Positions 23,637 to 35,805 of a DNA stretch of 64,000 nt are shown in pieces. The number at the start of each line of letters is the position of its first letter. Position 1 is the first letter of the stretch. The notes under the pieces are model-generated. The model did no database searches. It had not been told where the DNA came from and saw nothing but the letters and a program-made list of their open reading frames with translations. The translations under genes and the position numbers were made by a program. The DNA comes from Mangifera indica. Its lineage: Eukaryota > Streptophyta > Magnoliopsida > Sapindales > Anacardiaceae. Location of the stretch: NCBI RefSeq assembly GCF_011075055.1, contig NW_025401163.1:62001-126000 (forward strand), given 5' to 3'.

Positions 23637-24124
23637 TAGAGATGGCAATTTCGGTCTGACTTTAGGGACCTCGACCCTCTTCGACTTTAACGGAGAAGAG
23701 ATTTCTAATAGAAACAGGAAAGGGGATACATGCGTCCCTTTACCGTTCTTGTCCCCGTCTTTTTATATTAATATATTTACTTAAAATACTAAAATATCTT
23801 AATAGTTTTAATTATTTATGTTTTTCAAATTTATTTAGATTTGTATTGTACATATTAAAGTGATTAATATATTATATTTGTGATATTTAAAATAGTGGAT
23901 TGATTTTAATTTTACTTAATTTTGTTTTTAATATATTAATATTGTGTTTAGAGGGTATAAGGAAAATATTTTTTTCTTGTTGGTACAAGAAGATGATTTT
24001 TCTTCACAGAGATGGGGTTTTTCTTTATGAGAGGGGGACGGAGAATCATTTTATCCCCATAATGGGGATGGGCTAGGGACGAGGATTGAGATCCCCTCCC
24101 TGCCCCTTTCTATTGTCATCCCTA
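23637..24124. mobile_element. hAT-type MITE, 488 bp, inside TBL exon 1
   Basis: Terminal inverted repeats 'tagagatggcaat' and (inverted) 'tagggatgacaat'. The interior is framed by G/C-rich 'gggatggggctaggg'-like text common in plant non-autonomous elements. Flanks tgatagag and ataaagag agree at 5 of 8 positions, an eroded 8-bp duplication. Removing the element rejoins the TBL signal-peptide frame. Confidence 0.8.
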
Positions 24125-24201
24125 ATAAAGAGAAAGGTGTAAATTTGATAGCCATTTTTTCCCATTTTGTGATGATTTTTGGGTTTGCTTCAAGACAATG
24201 A

Positions 24202-24680
24202 GGGGCCGTTTGGTTGGCGGTTTTTAAGATTATTTTGGTAATCTATTTTTTATTCCCTTGTTTGGTTTGTCAGTAATAAAATATTACAGTAATCTTCTAT
24301 TACCAATGCTGACGTAACAGGTAATATAGATGGTAATCTAATTACCACCTTCACCTTAGATATTTAAAGATTACTGAGGTAATCTTGAATTTATTATAAT
24401 TATATTAATTTTTATTAATTTTTTGAGATAAAAATAAATTTATTTTTAATTAATATGACAAATAATATAAAAAATATTTAAAAATAATTATATTCAAGGG
24501 CATTTAAGTAAAATAATTTACTAGTAATCTTTTATTACCTTTAACCAAACACAATAATTATTTATACCTATCAAATTTTATCAAACATAGTAATCATTTA
24601 TACCCAGTAATCTTCTAAGTAATCTATCTTCAAGGTAATCTTTCTATTTTGGTAATAAAACATTACCCAAACCAAACGCC
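24202..24680. mobile_element. MITE with GTTTGGTT / AACCAAAC ends, 0.48 kb
   Basis: Left 'ggggccgtttggttgg', right 'cccaaaccaaacgcctc'. The inside repeats 'taatcttctattacc' and 'ggtaataaaatatta' words in both orientations. The ends resemble PIF/Harbinger-like MITEs; target duplication not resolved. A truncated relative ends at about 37670 (ccaaacacaccc). Confidence 0.7.
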
Positions 24681-25017
24681 TCATGAGATGATTCTTTATT
24701 GTATTTTAACATTTTTCTAATTGGGAAATTTTTTTCTTCAAAGGAAAGCCTTCCTTTCTATTCATTTTCCAGTTTTTTTTCCTTTCCTTTTTTCTTGTAG
24801 TTTTACAAATGAATTTGGACAATTAAATTGCTTAAGGAAAGTTCCTACATATTTGGAGAATTCCCACTGTTTGTTGATTAAATTGGTCAGCCAACTTTAT
24901 CTTGGTACATAGTTAGACCTTAGTTTAGGAAATAATTTATATGTAACCATAAATACATTCCATTTATAGGACAATTTCATTACATTAAGTTTTTATTCAT
25001 CTTCGTAATCTAAAAAG

Positions 25018-25190
25018 AGTAGTGTTATGTATACAAATAAATTGTATAATTTTGTATATAAATAATGACATGTTATAATGTGATTAGGTAGTTTTAAATT
25101 ACAGATAAAATAACATTTAATCACATAGTGATATATCATCATTTGTATATAAAATTATATATATTATTTGTATACATAATTTTATTAATT
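25018..25190. mobile_element. Single palindromic MITE
   Basis: Inverted halves 'gagtagtgttatgtatac' and 'gtatacataattttatt' around 'aatgtgattaggtag' and 'taatcacatagtg'; same family as the tandem array. Confidence 0.7.
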
Positions 25191-25371
25191 TGAAAAACAC
25201 ATTTCAAACTTATACGTTAAATTGAATATTGAAATAACAAAAATAATTATTAACACTTAAGATATATAAAAAAAAATATATTATTAAGTAGTAATTGGAA
25301 ACTAGAATATGATCGATCAAGGATCTTTAGATCTTCAATAGTAGCACATGTTTCTTTTATGATAATAGTAA

Positions 25372-26652
25372 TAAGGTCAAAGGACTTATTACCACCCAAG
25401 TTTTGATGCATTCTCAAAGTCTCATTTACAGGGCTTTAAAATGGCCAAAGGACTATTTTCCACCTAAAGCATCCTTTTATCTTAGGTTTCCACCTATTAA
25501 ATTTGAAAATCCTATTTACCTACCCTAGAGTGATTAAAATTAACAAAACTCTAACCCCTTAAAATTTTGTTTCTTTTTTCCTCCTAAACCCTAAAACTAA
25601 CAATTTCCCCCATAGGCCAAATTTTAAAAAAATAACATTTCCACCCTTAAGGTTTAGTTTTCAAACACCAACGCCATCTTCGGTGCTTCTCCAGCGACAT
25701 CTCTTTTCTCTTCCTCTGGCGGTTGCTCTCTCACCATCTTCACCTTCGACTGATAGTCCTAATCCCAGCAGGAGACTTCCCAACGAAGATGAGATCTCTC
25801 ATCTTCATCGAAATCGTCTTTGTCTTCTCAATGAAGCTAAGGTTTAGTTTTAGCGTCAATGGACACTGTACAACCTTCCAAATGAGAGAAGCTTGGCCGC
25901 TAGAGGGAGAGGAGGCATCGAGAGATATTTATCACCGACGATGGCGTTAGATTTGACATCAGAGATTTAAAGACTAAACCCTAAAGGGAAACTTTCTTTT
26001 TTCAAAACTTGGGTTAGGGGGAAACTTTTATTTTTAAGGTTTAGGGGAGAAAAAAGAGATTAAAATTTAGTTTATTTTTAATATTATAGATACAATAATG
26101 ATTTTACCCTTAAAACAGTTAATTTTATCCATTCATAAATGAATGTTTGGGATTTTCAAAGTTAAGTGGTGAAAACTTGAGATTAGAGGATACTTTGGCT
26201 GGGAAATAGTCGTTTGGCCTTTTAAAAATCAAAACACTCATCTATGGGTTGTTAACCTCAACCATCAGTTAGAGAGGTAAAATTGTTATTTTATCATTAA
26301 ACCCTAAAAGTTAAGAGTTTATATAATTTTCCCTCTATAATTTGGAAAATTAATAACTTCCCCCTATCCAAAAGTTTGAAAAATTCACTTTTTCCCCTAA
26401 AGTTTTTTCTTCATTCTTCAGCAACAAGAATTTGTTGCCCCTAACAACCAGCCACCCTAGCATCTTCTTTTTTGGTTGTCGGCCTTTCCATCGAAGTAGG
26501 TTTGTCTGATGAAAATGATTTCACTCTTTATAACTAACGGTTTTGGTTAAGGTTAACAACCCATAGGTGGATATTTAAATTTTTGAAACCTCGTGGGTGA
26601 GACCTTGGATATGCATAAAATCTTGGGTGGGAATAAGCCCTTTGGCTTCATA
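25372..26652. mobile_element. Foldback / Mutator-like non-autonomous element, 1.28 kb, interrupted by a second one
   Basis: Long inverted ends: left 'ggtcaaaggacttatt', right inverted 'agccaaagggcttatt', continuing through 'cacccaagttttgatgcat'. The inner arms pair 'atgggttgttaacc' (about 26260) with 'ggttaacaacccat' (about 26550). A perfect 10-bp duplication 'ataatagtaa' flanks it (25362-25371 and 26653-26662). Length and duplication fit a Mutator-like MITE. No coding capacity. Confidence 0.82.
25443..26219. mobile_element. Inner nested foldback element, 0.78 kb
   Basis: Ends 'ggccaaaggactattttcc' and, inverted, 'ggccaaacgactatttccc'. Flanks ctttaaaat and ttttaaaaa agree at 7 of 9 positions. 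Removing it restores the pairing of the outer element's arms. The interior (25640-25950) is richer in C and G and contains a 75-codon frame that I regard as accidental. Confidence 0.8.
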
Positions 26653-26662
26653 ATAATAGTAA

Positions 26663-28469
26663 GCAATGGCTTGCCCATTGTTCGGCTTAAGAAAATAAAT
26701 AAAGCTACTCAAATATGGGTTTAGGTTGATTGACAAAATAAGCTTGGGCCTGAAAGTGGACTTTCATTACCTCATGACTACAAAATTTTAACAATGGATC
26801 AACTCACAGAATATTTTTGCATTGTGAATTTATATGATAGACTTATTAAAAAATTAGGGTTGCCTTTCCAATGTGTACACTCCAATGGATCAACTCATAG
26901 AAGAGGTATATATCATGGTTTTAAAATCTGAATTAAGATGGTTTAAAAACCATTTAGTATTTGAACCGCTTTGACTTGTAGTTAGACTGACGATTTTGCA
27001 TTGGTTCACAGGTTAAAGCCTAGTCAAAGGATAGTTGAATGAACAATGCAAACAAAAAGATATAATCAAAATTTAATAAAATAAGTTAAAACAACAATGT
27101 TCCATCGAAAGAAATGGAAACATGAAATATCAAAGTTGAAGACTCGAAAATCCCTAATTCTAGAATCCTAAAACCTAGCTTGATGAATGCTCTATGACAA
27201 TTTCTAAATCTTTAATTCTTCATGCCTTCTTCCATCGACTAATAGACTTTTCTAAGTTCTAGTTGCAAATTTTAGCTGTGAGGATTGACAACAAAGATGA
27301 CGAGTGATGATAGAAGATTATTTGATACAATGATGCTAAGAGCTTGATGATTGGCAATGTTGGTGACAAGTATAGCACCTTTGGTGGCTTTGATTAATTT
27401 TAGGTTTTGATTCTAACGACAGTTACAAGGTTAGCCACCAACTATTGGGTTTTTCTTTAGACTTTTTTGTAGATGACTTAGAAGGTCTGAGTTAATTACA
27501 TAAAGAGTAAATCACCTTGTGTCATATTACGAGATTAAAAGTTTGAGGTCAAAGTATAATAACCCAAAAGTTAAAGGTGGAATGAAATTGTGTAAATTAG
27601 GGTTATGAGATGGATCATATAGAGTGAGACCATTCTCATTACCCACAAATAATCTTGTCATTTCTGACAAGGAAAGAGAGAAATTTTCTCTCTAAATTCA
27701 CGCACACATTCATTCAATCACACAAACCAGCGGCTATGAGACTCTCTAATACCTTCTTGATAATTGGTAGTGTTGTAACATCTTTGTAGACAAATGAGGC
27801 TTCATTGGTTTGACGAAGGAAGTGAAAACTATTCTGCAACAAAATATGCATGGTGAATATAAGTCTTTAAATTTATATTTAATTGCATATATAAATATCC
27901 CTTGAGTTTATGGCCGTTTATGGTGATCTCTTTGTTCAAAATGCTAATGCTTTTGTTGTTCTCTTCTGTATTTATTAAGATCACAACTCTTTTCATGATA
28001 TCCAAAAAAGTGTTTCCTATTACTCCCTTACATGTAGACAAATTTTATATGTTCTCACTTTTTTCTCTCTCTAATGAACTATTTGATCTTTAAGATCATA
28101 TGTTTATAGAATAATGAATATATACAATTTCTATTAGGAAACACATTCTAATCTTTGTAGAATTGTTTTTTTTTTATAATTAAATGTGTATATTAACAAT
28201 AAAAACAAAGCAACTCTCAAAAGGGACCTTAAGGACAACCCAAGCTTGACCTAACCGTAGGAATGTTAACACAAAACTACAAACAAACAAAGCTTGCAAG
28301 AACTTGAAATCATTTGAGGACAATGACCAGTCCACATAGCAAAAAATATAGAGAATATATCACCTAATTACTTAATCATAAACAAAACAACCAAACAAAA
28401 TTGTTGTTTGTTGTGTAAATTGTATTTTATTTATAACAAGTTTTTCTTTAAATGAATAATAATTAACCC
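26663..28469. other. Intergenic, no gene seen
   Basis: AT-rich spacer. About 26910-27060 has 'ggttttaaaatctgaatt' and 'gaaccgctttgac' text resembling a hAT terminus without a partner. Nothing protein-like above 75 codons. Confidence 0.5.
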
Positions 28470-29388
28470 CTAATTACATAATAATATATTATATATATAC
28501 CAGTTTATATACTCAAAAATGTATATACATAATATTACTCTGTTATTTTATTTTTTTCATAAATTATTTTAATTTTCATATATTTCAATTGATTTTTCAA
28601 AAATAAAATTTTTTTCATTGGAAATTTTATTATAAATGTCAACATCTAACTAATTTCATAATCTCCGTATGCACATCCCCTTACTATATACCTAATATTA
28701 TACAACTCTCAGACTTTGACCTAGTCTATATGTACATATTTTTTTATATATAATTCAGATATGTATATAATACATCATCATGTAATTTGGTGTTATCATG
28801 TTAGTTGAATCACGATCATATTGTGCATTGAAAATTTGATTTTTTGTATTTTATATTGAATATTGTATCGTATTATATAATACAGTTTGTAAAAACTAGA
28901 ATAATAAAATATTAAAAAAATAATAAAAAAATTTAATTGACACATAGTCATTTTAAAAAATATCAAAAACACCATTGAAAATTTAAAATTTTTCATATAC
29001 ATGTGTACTATTTCATCATTTTATCTAAAAAGGTATACTGATTCATATCAATAATATGTATCATATCATAAGATACTTATTGTATTGAATGATATGTCTA
29101 CTGTATTGTATTAATTCGATACACTTTATAATACATATTATTTTTCACTTTTTATCATATGATACATATTGTATATCGTAGAATATTAATAACTATAGAT
29201 ATTACTTTATTATTAATTTAAAATCATTCAATCACATAATGACACATTATTTTTGTATTTAAATTGTATATAAAAAATATATACATATAATTTTATCGTT
29301 TAGAATTTTTATTAATGTATGGTAATGAAATATTTTTAATTTCTCAATTATTGAATGATAATACTATTAATAAATGCGATATAATAAA

Positions 29389-31370
29389 GGGAAATTAATT
29401 AAATTGCCCCAAAGATAAGGGGGCAAAACAAAACTACCCCAAAATTGTGAAGAGATGAAAATGCCCCTCATATCAAAATCGGCCATAACCACGCACATCA
29501 CTGCCAAACACACGAAAACAGAAATTTCAAATTCGCATTTTCGAGCACTCAGCAACTTTGATTTTCTCTGGCAATTTTTGCAACAACTTGTACGAAGGAC
29601 GGACGATCTCATCACCATATAGATACTGGACGAAAGGTGAAAAAGTTAATAATTTACTAGATATTTCATCTATTTATATACGCAATGATATAAACCTTAT
29701 AATAATTGTATGTGTTGTTACAATCTTCTCGGGACGATGGTGCCAGACTATTGATAAGGGCCATGACATTCTCGTCTCCACCTGTTGTCGATGTGAGTGC
29801 TAACTGCTTCGAGTATATTAGAAATGATATTTTTGATATAAATTTTAATCTTTTGTTAACTCGTGAATGTTGAAATTATTACAGCTTCAGTTGTTTGATG
29901 AAAGACCATCCTGAGAAGATCCTATATTAACTTTCGATATCGGCGATGACATATCATTGCATAAGATCTTTCCGATGGCACCTTCTATGGTTTAGGTAAT
30001 TGTAACGTCCTTTATAAATGTTATATTCGAATTCATCAATTGTTGATTGAATGCCTGTTAACGAGTTTTCAACAATATTGTCACAGAGGCTTGACGATTT
30101 TGAGGCTCTACCGATGGGAGATCCAAAGATGACATCGACCACTCGAGTAGATGTTAGTACTATTAATCCCGATAAATATAACTCTTCGATTGTATATCTG
30201 TTAATCATTCGATCTATATTACACTTGTCGCTCACTATTTGGATTAATTCTTTGAATATGTGTATTCTGGAATTTTAATCAATTTCCTATTACCTCCAAT
30301 ATATTTTATAACATTGTCATCCTTTTCTATCCATTTTTCTCCATATCTAATTGAAGCATACCCAGCAATTTAGATTAATCATACAATAAAATATATAATC
30401 AACATAAATAATATGACTGAAAATACTATTTACAGATGTCTATTACACAATTATACCTATTCCATAATTCAATTATATAATGTGACTATTTAAATATTTT
30501 AATTAATGTTATACTAATTTGTGAAAATATCACTTTACCTTTACATTGTATAATATCATGTTTTCCTAAATATTATCTAACATATCTCTAACACTCTTCA
30601 TTATAAAATATCATTTTACCTTCTAATATTATCTATTCAAAACTATCCTCTAACACCCTTTATTAATAAATATCATGTTTTCCTATATTACTATAATATT
30701 TACAACATAACCTATCTAATTTTTATTATTTTACTTATTACACACAACTATAATTTATTTTATAAAATATTACATATAATTGCATTATTAATAAAATAAT
30801 AACGATTAAAGTAATATCATGTTATCCTATACTACTATAATATTTACAACATAACCTATTTAATTTTTATTATTTTACTTATTACACACAACTATAATTT
30901 ATTATATAAAATATCACATATAATTACATTATTAATAAAATAATAACGATTGAAGTAATAGTAAGGATAAATACCTCGAAATAACGAACTTTTCTCTTCT
31001 CGTCCGAAATCCTGAATATGAACTTCTTTTCTCTCTTCAGAAATCTCTCTTAGATATGTTAAAAATGAAGGAAGATATGTGGTTTATATAAAAATAGAGG
31101 AAATGTAGTTTTGATATTATTTTGGGGTATTTTTGTTTAAATGCCTTAAATTAAGGGTATTTTTGTTTAAACCCCTACATTAGGGGTAAATTTGTTTATT
31201 ACGCTTAAATAAAATAATAATTTAATTTAGAAGGGTAGTTTTGGTATTTATGGAGATATTTGGGGTATTTTTTTTAAATACTTTAATATGAGGGTATTTT
31301 TGTTTAAACTCCAAAATTTGGGGTAAATTTTATATTACCCCCAAAAAAGGGGTAATTATTTTAATTTTCC
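29389..31370. mobile_element. Mutator-like element, non-autonomous, 1.98 kb
   Basis: Begins 'gggaaattaattaaattgcc' and ends with the inverse 'ggaaaattaaaataattacc'. A perfect 9-bp duplication 'tataataaa' flanks it (29380-29388 and 31371-31379), and the uninserted site is seen at about 33360 (gataataaaagac) and 18118. The subterminal right side repeats 'ggggtatttttgtttaaa' three times. The interior (29440-30290) is less AT-rich, with short frames (93 and 75 codons) that I do not recognise. The ends closely match those of the 10-kb element at 53480-63540. Confidence 0.9.
30671..30958. repeat. Tandem duplication, 2 x 144 bp
   Basis: 30671-30814 and 30815-30958 differ at only a few positions; they lie within the 1.98-kb Mutator-like element. 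Confidence 0.92.
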
Positions 31371-32158
31371 TATAATAAAAGACAATTTTTATTGATATAA
31401 GTTGAAAATTAAAACCGGTCCAAGATGCTAGGGTTGCCCATGGTTGGTTACCCGGTCCACAAGTAACAAAAAAACCAAACTGGAAGTTTAGGTTTTTTTG
31501 TTTCGAACCGTATCTAATATCGTTGATTAATTGGTAATATTAGACTTGTTAACAACATTTTTGTTTTTTTTATTGAAAAACTTAAATATGCAACAATCAT
31601 TCGTACAACTTTAACAATTTCAAGAAAATATAAAAAAAAATATACAATATTTTATACAATTGAGGATCGTAAAATAATTAATCAAACTTTGCAACTTGTC
31701 AAATAAATAGTACACTCAAAAATAAAAATTGACAAAAAAAATCTTTACTCACACAAGAAGATTTTGGAGAAGGAGAATTATAAGAGAGAACTAGATATGA
31801 CTAGAGAGTAGTTTACTATTGTTATTTTTAAATTAGTTTAACTTTAAAACATCATTGAAATTGAATGTTTGAATTTATCCTAAATTAGTATTTTTTTTTT
31901 TTAACTCTCTAAAACCAAATTTGATTTAATCTTAGTAGAAAGATGAATGAACATTAGAACAATATCATTCTTGTCTAAAACAACTATAAAATTTCAGAGA
32001 CGTTACACCCTTCATTGTTCATTTTTATCTTAGACTAACAAAATTGAGAACGACTTTAAGAGCGGGGGTTGTTCAACGTTGAATGATTTATGGAACAACG
32101 TTTCTTTTTCATGAACGTACATTTCTTCCTCACGAATGATAAATGCTTGCTTAACCAA

Positions 32159-32467
32159 AGTTCACATTGGATTTTTCCACCACATGGAACACAACTTGGA
32201 AAAATTTGTAGGCATGCATTTAATGCATTGAGGGCTGCGTTCATTGCAAGCCTTGGAAGATTCAATTGGGCAAGGAATTCCTTGGCTTAAGCGTTTGGGA
32301 GGCAGAAAATTTTCCAATATAAAATGCCCCACGCCTTGAATTTTTGCTGTAATCTCCTTCACTCTATTTCAATGTTGTGCTGTCAATCTTCAAGCTATAA
32401 ATCATTTATATCATTATATTATCCTCAACTGTCTTTCCAATTGGTCAAATTTAAAACAGTTCACATT
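32159..32467. mobile_element. Unclassified 299-bp insertion in copy C
   Basis: Flanked by the exact 10-bp repeat 'agttcacatt' (32159-32168 and 32458-32467); the uninterrupted sequence is seen in copies A (about 18580) and B (about 52940). It is GC-richer than its host and contains 'tataaaatgcccc', so it could be a solo LTR of a small element, but no TG..CA ends could be fixed. Confidence 0.65.
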
Positions 32468-33165
32468 TTTTTATAATTTAAACAAATAAACGCAAACCGA
32501 AATCAGAATTAATAAACCTATTAATTGGTTTTTTATTCGATTTCATCCATTTTGGTTTGATTTTTCTGGCAGCTCCTACGATATTCCCACATGCTAGATT
32601 TTATCCACTAATACAAATTAGGCCAAAAGATTTCTTCCCACCCAAGGTTTGATTTAATTCCAAACTTTCACCGCTCTATTCGTAACCTTTTAAAAACTCA
32701 AATAACTATACACGAGTCAATTTTTTTTTAAAATCTCACTTAAGATTAAATGTAAAATCGTTATTTACTAAAAATATTTAAAAATTAAAATTTTATTATA
32801 TTTTCCTCCTCACTTTTAAAATTCTAACAATTTTCTCTTCACCTAATATTCGAAAAGTGATTATTTTTTCTTAGGTTTTTTCATCTTGTCCCTGACGATG
32901 ATGCGTTGTCTCATGTCATTAGTCGTCTTCCCTCCCGCCTTCTCTCTTCCTTTCAATCACTTTTCCTCCGATGTGTCGTCTTCTTTTGGGACGTTGATTT
33001 ATTTATGGTAAAGCCGCCATAAATTTTCATGTTAGAACTGTCCTTTCCATAGGGTAAAATGAGTGTGAGCTAACTGTTTCTTACTTTAGATGTTGAAACT
33101 TGTTCCAATTAATAATACTCTCTACATGTTGAATTGATCGAAGTCTTAAATGATAAGTCGTAATT

Positions 33166-35805
33166 GTGATTATAATATTATATCGAATCGTATTATATAA
33201 TATATATTGTATATTATAAAATATTGATAATTGTAGATATTACTTTATTGTTAAGTAAAAAGTATACACATAATTTTAGTGTTTAAACTTTTTACTAGTG
33301 TGTCATAATGAAATATTTTTAATTTCTCAATTATTGAAGGATAATACTATTAATAAATACAAGATAATAAAAGACAAGTTTTTTTTATATAAGTTGAAAA
33401 TTAAAATTGGTCCAAGATGCTAGGGTTTCTCTTGGTTGGTTAGCCGATCAACAAGCAATGGAAAAAACCGAACTAGAAGCTTCGGTTTTTTGTTTTGAAC
33501 TGTATCTAATATCATCGATTAATTGGTAATATTGGATTTGTTCACCACATTTTTGTTTTTTTTTTTAATCGAACAAATTAAATATGCAACAATCATTCAT
33601 ACAATTTTAACAATTTCAAGAAAATATATAAAAATTATATAATATTTTATATAAATGAGGGTAGTCAAATAGTTAATCAAAATTATATAATTTTAAAAAA
33701 GTTGTTTTTTTTTATTTTTTCAAAATTAATTGGTGATAAACTCATTATTTTATCTTATATTTTAAACTTTTTAAAAACAAATATTGATTTTGGATGCAAA
33801 TTCGATATTTATGTGGTATAATAGCATAAAAGTGTTTTCGGGCTAGAGAAAATGTAATTTACTCTTAAAAAAACTATGCTTAGGAATTATCAAAGAACGG
33901 TCATATCTTTCTGTGAAGGATTTTTAACCCTGGTAAGTGAGCAAAATTTTAATATAGTCATCATTTTCAAAGAGAATAATAAAGGTAAATTCAAGTTAAA
34001 TCTATAATATTTAGCTTGAATTCATTCGAGTTGATGAAATGTATCACTAAAGGGATGAACAATAATATTGGAAGATGGATCATTGACAAATCCTCACATT
34101 TTAGCCAAGTTGTTGAACTATAGTTTTAGCTCACATTTACTCATTTGAACCAAACATGAATTTAGGTCCGAGAATGAATTCAATCCGAGGCATATATAAT
34201 ATGAGCTAATAATAATTATTCTCCTTGGGTAGAGTAAATTCAATTTCTCACCCAAGGTTTGGCTTAAAAATGTTTTTCCACCTTTAGTTGGTATAAATAA
34301 TATTTTCCCATTTAAAATCAAATTCTATTAATAAAAAAATTAAAAATAAAATTACTATTTTATTCATACTATTTATTTTTAAAAATTATTATATATACTC
34401 AAAATAACAAAAAATAAATAAATATAAACCTTTAAATATTTAAATTACATAATAATCCACTAGGAAGAGTTGTGAAAGAAAGCATCTAATGTAATAGTGA
34501 CACATGTGAGGGTGTTTTGGTAATTCAACAAGGATTAAAGAAGTCATGGAATAAATAATTATTTATTATATGGAGGACAAATGAAAATGTGACACGTAGG
34601 ATGAATGAAAACATGACATGTAAGTTGATATTTTCAATTGCGTTTTGAAGAAAAGAATGAAAGAAATAATTCATTCATTTCCTTTCTTTGGCGTTTGGCT
34701 TTCTTTAGACACTCTTTCAAAATCATTTGGAAAGATTTGTGAGCTTTTGAAATGTTGAACGGTGAACAACGATTATAGAAGCGACAATGACGACAACAAT
34801 GTCAACAAGAGTGAAAAAAAAAACAAACCAAAATCATAATTGATAGACCCATTAATTGATTTTTTATTCGATTCCATCCGTTTTGCTTTGGAGTAATGCT
34901 ATGAGTATAACTTTGTACATAAATAATATCATATCATCATGTGATTAAATAATTAAAAATTAAAGATAAAATAACACTTAATTATGTGATGATACATTAT
35001 TATTTATAAATAAAATTATACACATAATTTTATTGTTTGGTTTGATTTTTCTAGCAGCTCCTACAAGATACCCTATGCTAGATTTCATCCACTAAAACAA
35101 ATTAATATTAATAAATAAATAAATATTATATAAATATTTTTTTAATCCAATCAAATTTATTTACTTATGCATGGTAAAGCCGCCACAAATGTTCTCCTGA
35201 CCTGAGAACTTTATTATCAACTGTTTCTTACTTTAATCGTTGAATTGAAACTTATTCCAATTAATATTCTCAACACGTTGAATTGATCAAAGTCTTATAT
35301 TAATTGTGAAGGAGTGTGGTCAACTTCAAAACAATTATTTTTAAGAATAATTAATTACACAAGTCTACATAAAAATAGGGAAATTGAAAAGTTTGTCACT
35401 ATTTGGGTTCGTGGATATAAATTTATCATACTTTTTAAACTTTAAATATTTATAATATAAAAATGGACATAATACCTAATTATCATTATCTTCAAACTAG
35501 GGTTGATGAAATATCTAAAGTACTTTAAATTTTTATAATATAAAAATGACATTATACCTAATATCATTATCTTTAACCTAGGGTTGATGAAATCTCCAAG
35601 GTTAACAAGATCTCCCAGCCTTGGATGGATGATGTCAAAGTGTAAAAATAATTGCATTTACAATAATTGAAATTGAAAGATAAAATAAGTTTTATGAAAT
35701 TAGATTGATATTTTAATAGATAAATTCTTTGAGTTTTTGTACCATAAAAAATTCCAATCATCATTTACAAGTAGTGTTGAACCCAAACTGGTTGGCTCGA
35801 GTTTG
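33166..35805. repeat. Local repeat, copy D
   Basis: Shares 'ccaagatgctagggtttctc' (33410), the 'aaaaaccgaactagaagcttcgg' section otherwise found only in C, the MITE at 34895-35036, and 'ctagcagctcctacaagat'. Its tail (35290-35805) aligns with 63541-64000. A stretch at about 33680-34800 is unique to this copy and holds no gene. 35451-35610 contains a diverged 83-bp tandem duplication. Confidence 0.72.

Larger units (their letters stand above)
21350..24165 (-). pseudogene. Trichome birefringence-like (TBL / DUF231, PC-esterase) protein, disrupted
   Basis: Minus-strand exons: signal peptide from 24165 (MGKNGYQIYTFLF), cut by a MITE at 23637-24124, resuming to 23412; then 23072-22901, 22293 to about 22100, 22034-21876 and 21643-21350. 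Family marks: FQRSWVSDESYPLC and CQKNGRPDKLYLKY (TBL domain), the esterase GDSL box (FVGDSLSRNQWQSL), [36 protein letters not shown], and the distal DCGHWCLAGVP with the D..H pair. TBL proteins are Golgi O-acetyltransferases acting on wall polysaccharides. Lesions: the MITE in exon 1, extra bases near 22005 that shift the frame, and a one-base loss near 21392 just before the C-terminus. Catalytic residues survive, so decay may be recent. It lies outside the kinase duplication. Confidence 0.88.
28470..33165. repeat. Local repeat, copy C (with insertions)
   Basis: 28470-29388 plus 31371-33165 align with copy A 17200-18836 and copy B 51990-53479. The copy is split by the 29389-31370 Mutator-like element, by a 299-bp insertion at 32159-32467, and by an extra segment at about 32610-32990 that begins 'ggccaaaagatttcttccc', resembling one arm of the foldback elements at 25372. 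Confidence 0.75.

Noticed and set aside
25723..25950. 75-codon frame in the inner foldback element
   Set aside because: GC-richer but no similarity recognised; the element is short with long inverted ends and unlikely to code.
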